Positions 38,201 through 46,640 of a stretch of DNA of 64,000 bases are shown here, one piece after another; the first letter of the stretch is position 1; each line of letters begins with the position of its first letter. The stretch lies in contig CM066921.1 of NCBI GenBank assembly GCA_033964015.1, positions 29,849,320 to 29,913,319 on the forward strand, written 5' to 3'. This DNA is from Scolanthus callimorphus (taxonomy: Eukaryota; Cnidaria; Anthozoa; Actiniaria; Edwardsiidae). The translations under genes and the position numbers were made by a program. Below the pieces are notes generated by a model. That model saw nothing but the letters and a program-made list of their open reading frames with translations, ran no database searches and was not told the origin of the DNA.

Positions 38201-41200
38201 ACTCAAGTGCCAGTCGACCAGACCATAGAACAAACGGTCAATCGCAGCACAAAGACTAAGGGGGGCATTGTGGGCTTCAGCTTGAAAAGAGGAGCAGTGC
38301 AGAAGTGGATTGCTACAGCCCATTCAAGAGCAGCCTTTCTCGACAAGTGCAGAGTAATGACCAGCTTAGACAGCACAACAAACCCCAAACCCAAGGAGTG
38401 CGGAGCTGCAAGACTAAAGAGAGATGAGGACGATGTGGAGAAGGTAAAAGATGTAATCACCAATTGGCACCATCCTTTTCAAGAATCAGAGCACTTGATA
38501 AGCATCAGCTCTGGGCGAATTGCAAGTGAAAATGTCAAACGCGATTTGCTAGCCGCTCAGGCAAAAGGCCAAGCAGCGTTTACTACGTTTGTTGAGTCCC
38601 GACTTGTCAATAAATCTAAGGATTTTTTCGACCCACTCACCAAACTGAAACTCGATACGTTCTCGGAAGCCTGTATAAAACAAAAGGTCAAGTCAGGTGG
38701 TAGAGACGTTATTATCAAAGCAGATAGCAGCCTGTTTGCACGTTTACTAGTGATTGGCCAGAGCCGAGAGATAGATTTGCGAGAACTTTTGACATACGAG
38801 CTTGGTCCAATTCCATGGGCGATTGCCCTGCCAGACGGTTCTCTAGTGAAGACCAACAAGTCGGCCCTGCCCAAGGTCCTAGAAGCTAACATGGAGTATG
38901 TCCAGAGGCTACCTGAGAACGCAGCCGTAATCATTGATGCTATGGCAATGCTTCAAACACTAACTCGAATACCAGAGAGATTTTCGAGCTTTGCTGAGAT
39001 GGTGATAAATTTAGTACTCACTTTAGGCGCGACGGCAAAGAGGATCGATGTCGTAGCTGATCAGTACCCAAGAATCTCTATCAAGAATTCTGAACGTTCG
39101 AGAAGAGGAATGGGTGGTCAAGTGTCAATGAAGATAACGAGTCCAGATCAGCTCTGCCCGCGTCAATGGAAGAAAGTGATGTCCAGTGGAGAAAGCAAGA
39201 CGAACCTGATGCAGTTCCTGGCAAAAGAGTGGGCAACGGAAGATTTGCTGCGACGTTCGCTGATCGATGTTTGTATGTTACTCATGGCGCGAATTGCACA
39301 AAGATAACATCATCTGAAGGTAGCATCATATCCGAGCCTGTTCCAGATCTTTACAGTAACCAAGAAGAGGCCGACACAAGGATGCTACTACATGCATTGC
39401 ATGCTTCCACGAATGGGTATAGCCAAGTTTGCATTCGCTCTTCAGATACTGACGTCGAGGTGCTTGCCTGTTTTCACCAAGAGACCATTCCTGCAGATAT
39501 CCTTATTGCTAGTGGAACTCGCACAAGAGCTCGCCTGGTTAGTATCCACGCAATTCGTGCCAAGTTTGGACCTGAGGTGTGCCAAGCTATGCCAGGTATG
39601 CATGCATTAACAGGCTGTGATACCGTCAGCGCATTTTACAACAAAGGGAAGAGCAAAGGTCTACAGTTGATAAGGGAAGATGAGAGATTGAGAAGGATCG
39701 TCAGCTGCCTTGGTGATCGTATACCCCCTAGAGACGATGCCATTAAGAGGCTAGAGCAATTTATTTGCTCTCTCTATGGTGCTACAGGCAGCAATAGTGT
39801 CAATGAAGCGCGTTACAACATTTTCTGTAAGAGTCGTAATCCGCAATCACATCAGCTCCCCCCAACAAGTACAGCGCTACGATTTCATATAATGCGTGCA
39901 AACTATCAATGTTATCTCTGGAAAAAAGCACTGACAGCGATTGTTCCCGAGCAGAATCCTGATGGACAAGGCTGGCGGCTCGTTGACGATGAACTCGAGG
40001 TTATGTGGACTGATATTCTCCCCGCCCCAGGCGCTATAATGGAACTGATCAGCTGCAGATGCAAGACTGCATGTCAGACAATGCGTTGCTCGTGTTTGAA
40101 GATGGGACTACCATGCACCGAGGCTTGTGGTTGCCCAGATGAATGTGAAAACTGCCCTTCTGAGGATCTTGGTGAGGAGGAAGATGATGAGCAAGATGAT
40201 GAGGAACAAGCTGACGGTGTGCTTGCCTAGTACCGAGAGAAACTATGTATTTGTCTTATATGCCATGGTTGCTGCGTTTTTCATGCAGTATTCACCTTTC
40301 GCAACTCAAATACGCCTGAAGAGAAACCCTGTAACTTGGAGAAATTAAGGTGATTGAAAACATGTTATTTAAAAATGATTATTCCTTTAAAGAAATGCTT
40401 GTTAGGTTAAGACAGGCTCAAAGAACGCGATATTAGCCGTGAACTAAACCTTTAAATGATATTAAAAAGTTATTTAAGGTGCAACTCGTTGCCATGGCAA
40501 CCGGATATTTCTACTTATGAACTGAACTGTGATGTACTTTTTGAGCAAAGTTACATCATCTGTGTAAGTTCCACTTAAAATGGAGCTATGATCACTGAGA
40601 TGCTGAAATCTGAAAATTTGAAAACAAATCTGTAGATATGTGGTGCCTCAAAAAGAAAAATTCCCCATTTAAAGGGGCAGAACGAAAATGAAACTAATTT
40701 GAGTTATTTGATATCACTTAGGTGTCTGTGGAACATTTTCACTTCCCTTTTGGTAAATGAGCTCGTAACAAGGAAATGCAAGTTACTTTTTGGTACTCGA
40801 AACCTAAAAATTCACATTTTTGGCAAGGATTGGCCCACTTCCGGCTGGGGCCTGTTGCTATGGTAACCGACATTCAAAGTCCAATAACACTATTTGTTAC
40901 CTTATGTCATAGTGACTATAACTTGCAAGTGTAAAATGGTATGCTTGCTGTTAGCTTGCGATGAGAGCAGGAAAGCATCACTCCAAATTCAATTGGAACA
41001 AATTTCCCCCACCATCCCCCCCTTAGAAACAGCGCGCTTAGCTCCTTAACGCCCAAGTTTCAAATATGCAAACAACTGAATTCTGAAAATATGGGAAATA
41101 AGCTTTAATTTGATACCAATTGAACTATGTCTACCGGGAGGTGCTACGGAAGTCCTATTTTTCGGGGCCTGGCCCATGGACTATTTCGCGGTTACGATCA

Positions 41201-44200
41201 GAAGAGCATCCTATCTTGAAGGTCAAAATTCATGTAGCCAACAATCAATTTCCTAGAGCGGTATTTGGATCATGCGCACTAACGAAACCCAAGTTCTTGG
41301 TCAGATCTAGCGCATGCGCATATAAAGGTTTCTGGACTCTCCTTTCGGCGACCACAGGAAACAATGGAGCCGCGAAGGAGAGTTCAGGGACTGGACTAGC
41401 CTTGACCTTGGTAGGGTAGCAAAGGAGAGACGTGACCTCGGTATATTTGAAAGTCGCGAAACACAGTAAAGCACAATTTCCTTTCCAATCGCATACAAGG
41501 GTCGCTGAGTGACAACTTCTTTTAAAAGCTTATCAAAGTCAACCTTCCTTCATCCGATTAAACCCTTTCCCCGGCTCGCAGATCACTTCACCAAACACTG
41601 AAGCACACCTATTTTCTCCCCAGCTCTTGAGCCGCGCACACTGACTCGGTTTGATGTTCATAAGTTCGCTCGTCAGGCGTACGACATGGGTATTCGGTAC
41701 ATTGGAGGCTGTTGTGGGTTTGAGCCTTATCATATCAGAGCTATTGCCGAGGAGGTAGGTTTCTATAAAAGACTCTTCGATTACGTTATACGGGGAGTGT
41801 TGCGTGACGCCCACTTCGAGCTCATTTGTAAGGTCAAAACAATGATACTCTAGGGGACCCGATTTATGGGGGGGGGGGGGGGGGGGGGGAGGGGATATGA
41901 GCCGAAATCACCATCCTATTTTTTAAGAAAATTCCAAATTTTGACTGCAAATATCTCGCAAAATAGTGACTATATTCCTCGAGCCCGAATGGGCTCTGAC
42001 TCAATATCCCATGAAGCCGAAGGCCGAATGGGCTATTGACTCAGAGGCCATGAGGGCGAGAGGAATAATTGTTTTAGTCAAATCACACTAGCAGGTCAAT
42101 TTGTATAGCCAAAAACGTTTTTTTGTCTGGTCATTTGCCATTTTCTGGCTTTCAAATCCGATACTTTTCGCTACTAGTAGGCTATAACTTATAGCCTAGA
42201 AGTAGCTCAACCAATCAGAATGCAGCATTGACAATATCCCGCTAGGGTGATTTGACTAAAATGAAAAAGTAGGCTCACTATCGTTCTGTATAATACGAGG
42301 CAAGTGCATTTATGCAATAAAATGTGGTACCCCTATATAACCATTCGAGTAGCCTAGACGGATACGACGTAGGCTACAATTCGAGAAAATAACAGTTGTA
42401 AATTCAGTAGGGGGTGGGGAGGGGTACTTCGTTCCGCAACCCGCGACCTCCCCTGACAAGATCGGGCTCCTAAAACGTTGGCTTATGAATAGGTAATTTG
42501 CACAGGGTTGATGGATGATGGTTCGCATAAAGTAGGCGTCAACAAATAAAATTGCCCGACCCGAGCGGCTGTGTCCAGTCTAACTGAGTATTTAGGTCGA
42601 CCTCAATGTAATATGATGAACTTTGATTCAGACGTCGCCCAGTAAGTAAACTCCATAACATATGCCGCTTTCCTTCGGCCTGCCGTAAATAAGGTAATAA
42701 GCAGACAAAACAGGAGACGAGAGATGCCAACGTTTCGGATTTTACTTTCAATCCTTCATCAGGGCGGCTACTAAAACCGTTACAAAGATGATAAGAACTG
42801 GGATAAATATGCGGAAACGTGCCCAGTGGCGGCCCACTTCAACCCCAGCAACGGCCATAGCATGCCAGACCTTACCATCAAGGCAATCAAGAAGGTGGCT
42901 AAGTCTGAAGACCTCACCACTGTAGAGGGCTTCTGGATAAATAAGTTGAGAACAATAACTCCTGATGGACTCAATCTTAGAGAAGAATTTTAGTTTTTTT
43001 CTCTTTGTAACTAGCGTATTCTTTTCCTTGCGCGCGTTTGTTTGTTTGTTTTCTTGAGCGCGCGCATCTCATGCTTTGTATATACACGTTATCATCTTTG
43101 TAACGGTTTTAGTAGCCGCCCTGATGAAGGATTGAAAGTAAAATCCGAAACGTTGGCATCTCTCGGCTCCTGTTTTGTCTGCTTATTACCTTATTTACTT
43201 ATATTTCTGCGGACATTGTATCCTATTGGATCCAGAGACATCGCTGTTTGAGTTTCTCGTCTTTCCCTTCGGCCTGCCGTATAATGTATGTATAATTTAT
43301 ACATTCAGTTCGGCACAACTTATATCTCGAAGCTTGAAACGACGTAGCGCATGCACGTATGAATTGGGCCGATACATGGAACCTTCCCTTGGAGGGAAGG
43401 GTTGATTGTCACCCGACGACTACATTAATTTGTTCAGTTATTTCTCGAATCTAATTGTCAGAAATGTCCTGTTCAAGGTAGAGGATTCTCTGACCACAAA
43501 AGGTTCTATCCGTCCGACGCTCTCCTTGAGACTCGTCCAATAGTAGAGTCTGTTAAGGGAAAAAATAGGTCGGATCGTGCACTTGTGCGTAAAGGCGTCA
43601 AATTTGGACCAAATGTTCCTTAGGTGAAATAAATCAGTTTTCGGGAGGGGTGCCATCATTTCGACCAAAGGGGGGTAGGGTAGGGGCAATTTTGTCTATT
43701 TCCTAATTTCCCAATATTTTCCTTGGTATTAAAGGGTTATAGATAAACAAGACCATGACAATTCTTCCTGTATGGTGCCCTTCACATTGGACTAGGTGGG
43801 GGTGCAACAAATGTCCGGCAAGGGGGGGAAGGGGGAGTTTCGGGTCACAATTTCGTGCTACCCTCGGAGATCATGATTTCATCGTACAATCACAAAATTC
43901 GACATAAATGTTCCTTAGGTAACATTTAACAGTTTTCGAAAGGGGTGCCACAATTTTGGCCCAATGGGGAGAGGGTAGGGAGAATTTTGTCCATCACCTG
44001 ATTTTCCCTATATTTCAGTGGTATTAAAGAGTTATCAATAAACAAATCCACGGTAATTCTTCATAAATGGTCCCCTTCATATTTGACTAGACGGGGTGCT
44101 ACAAACATTTGAAAAGGGGGAGGGGTGAGTAATGGATAAAATTTACAAGCTATGCGCTTTTTAATTTCAATTTGATTGTACAGTCACCAAATCCGACAAG

Positions 44201-46578
44201 AATGTTCCTTAGGCAACATCCAACAGTTTTTGGGAGGGGTGCCACAATTTCGGGCCAAGGGGGGGAGAGTAGGGACAATTTTGTACTTTACCTGATTATC
44301 CCTATATTTCAGCGGTATTAAAGAGTTATTGATAAACAACACCATGTCGATTCTTCATGAATGGTTCCCTTCACATTTGACTAGATGGGGGTGCTACAAA
44401 CATTTGTCGCGGGGGAGAGGCGGGTTATGGGTGAAATTTACAAGTGCACGATCCGACCTATTTTTTCCCTTAACAGACTCTACTACAATAAAATATAATG
44501 TTTTTTTTTTTCAGTTAGATTTGGTGACTGTACAATCAAATTGAAATTAAAAAGCGCATAGCTTGTAAATTTTATCCATTACTCACCCCTCCCCCTTTTC
44601 AAATGTTTGTAGCACCCCGTCTAGTCAAGGGGACCATTTATGAAGAATTACCGTGGATTTGTTATATTGATAACTCTTTAATACCACTGAAATATAGGGA
44701 AAATCAGGTGATGGACAAAATTCTCCCTACCCTCTCCCCATTGGGCCAAAATTGTGGCACCCCTTTCGAAAACTGTTAAATGTTACCTAAGGAACATTTA
44801 TGTCGAATTTTGTGATTGTACGATGAAATCATGATCTCCGAGGGTAGCACGAAATTGTGACCCGAAACTCCCCCTTCCCCCCCTTGCCGGACATTTGTTG
44901 CACCCCCACCTAGTCCAATGTGAAGGGCACCATACAGGAAGAATTGTCATGGTCTTGTTTATCTATAACCCTTTAATACCAAGGAAATATTGGGAAATTA
45001 GGAAATAGACAAAATTGCCCCTACCCTACCCCCCTTTGGTCGAAATGATGGCACCCCTCCCGAAAACTGATTTATTTCACCTAAGGAACATTTGGTCCAA
45101 ATTTGACGCCTTTACGCACAAGTGCACGATCCGACCTATTTTTTCCCTTAACAGACTCTACTACAATAAAATATAATGTTTTTTTTTTCAGTTAGCAAAG
45201 GAGAGAGAAAAGCTCCCGCCAGGTAGTGACAAACACGGCCTGTGGGGGGAGGCCTTGAGTCAGCACACCATGCCATGGGTGCGAGCAAGGTAAAAGAGGA
45301 AAGCGGTCTCCTTGTGTAATATGTTCCCCGTCAAGCCAAAATGGACCTTTTACGGAGTTCCATATTTTTGAGAAAAAATGATGCAAAATGTAATGTTTAG
45401 AATTGCAGCTTTCACTTTTCCCGTGCGATTATTGTATTAAAAAGGGAAGATACCTAAATTGGTTTTGTATAACTCTTAACAAAACCGTAAAAAGAAATCG
45501 TGAGGAAACTCGATCAAAGTGGTCGAAATACACGACCGAGCTAGACAAAGAGAGATTGGAGGACTCAGCGAGGACTTAACAGGCAGCAAAAGGATGGTGC
45601 AAATTGCTGCAGTGCAGCTTAGAACCACGAGGGCTGTTGTACAGTACATGTGCCTCCGAGAGCCAGGTCATTGCACCGAGAAACAATCCCCTACTCTTAC
45701 GAAGAGTGTAATGGGTTTAGTGTCCACCTTGAGCAGGAGTACAAGGGAAGGCAGACGGGACCTCGCTTATTGTCTCAACCGAAATAAAAGACTAAGAAAC
45801 GCAATGAACCCGGACTACAGCGCCGTAAAGATGATCCAACCGTGCTCCCGCTATAAGGACCCATGGGCCAAATTGGTTGTCCTCGCCAGGAGTCAATCAC
45901 AAGGAGCCTCCATCTACTCCACTAGATCTAGTCATATACACACAGGAGTAGAAGAATCAGGAGCCCATCAACAGGAGTCTCTATCTACTTCACTAGGTCT
46001 AGCAATATGTACAGGAGTAGAAGAACAAAGAGCCCATCAACAGGAGTCTCTATCTACTCCACTAGATCTAGTCATATACACAGGAGTAGAAGAGCAAAGA
46101 GCCCATCAACAGGAGTCTATCTACTCCACTAGGTCTAGGCCATATGCACAGGAGTAGAAGAACAAAGAGCCCATCAACAGGAGTCTCAATATACTCCACT
46201 AGGTCTAGCAATATGTACAAGAGTAGAAGAACAAAGAGCCCATCAACAGGAGTCTATCTACTCCACTAGGTCTAGCCATATGCACAGGAGTAGAAGAACA
46301 AAGAGCCCATCAACAGGAGTCTGTCTACTCCACTAGGTCTAGGCCATATGCACAGGAGTAGAAGAACAAAGAGCCAATCAACAGGAGTCTTTATCTACTC
46401 CACTAGGTCTAGCAATATGTACAGGAGTAGAAGAATCAGAAGCCTCCATCTACTCCACTAGGTCTAGCCATATGCACAGGAGTAGAAGAATCAGGAGCCT
46501 CCATCTACTCCACTAGGTCTAGCCATATATGCAGGAGTAGAAGAATCAGGTGCCCATCAACAGGAGCCTCCATCTACC

Positions 46579-46640
<62 letters not shown>

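Larger units (their letters stand above)
32774..41183 (+). mobile_element. Academ-type DNA transposon in BHMT intron 6
   Basis: About 8.4 kb bounded by inverted ends that begin TAGTCCATGGGCCA on both sides, with TTT flanking each (a possible 3-bp target duplication). Similarity between the ends continues, diverged, for roughly 700 bp: GGTAGACATAGTTTAATTGG, GTTTGCATATTTGAAACTTG and AGCGCGCTGTTTCT blocks all recur inverted at 40990-41150. The single gene inside (34846-40230) codes XPG-like nuclease motifs and a Cys-rich tail. To my knowledge this combination, with 3-4 bp target duplications, defines the Academ superfamily. It has the same orientation as BHMT and lies fully within intron 6. Confidence 0.75.

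Noticed and set aside
45519..46157. 212-codon open frame in BHMT intron 8
   Set aside because: Its second half is the 69-bp minisatellite, and the first half shows no recognisable domain.
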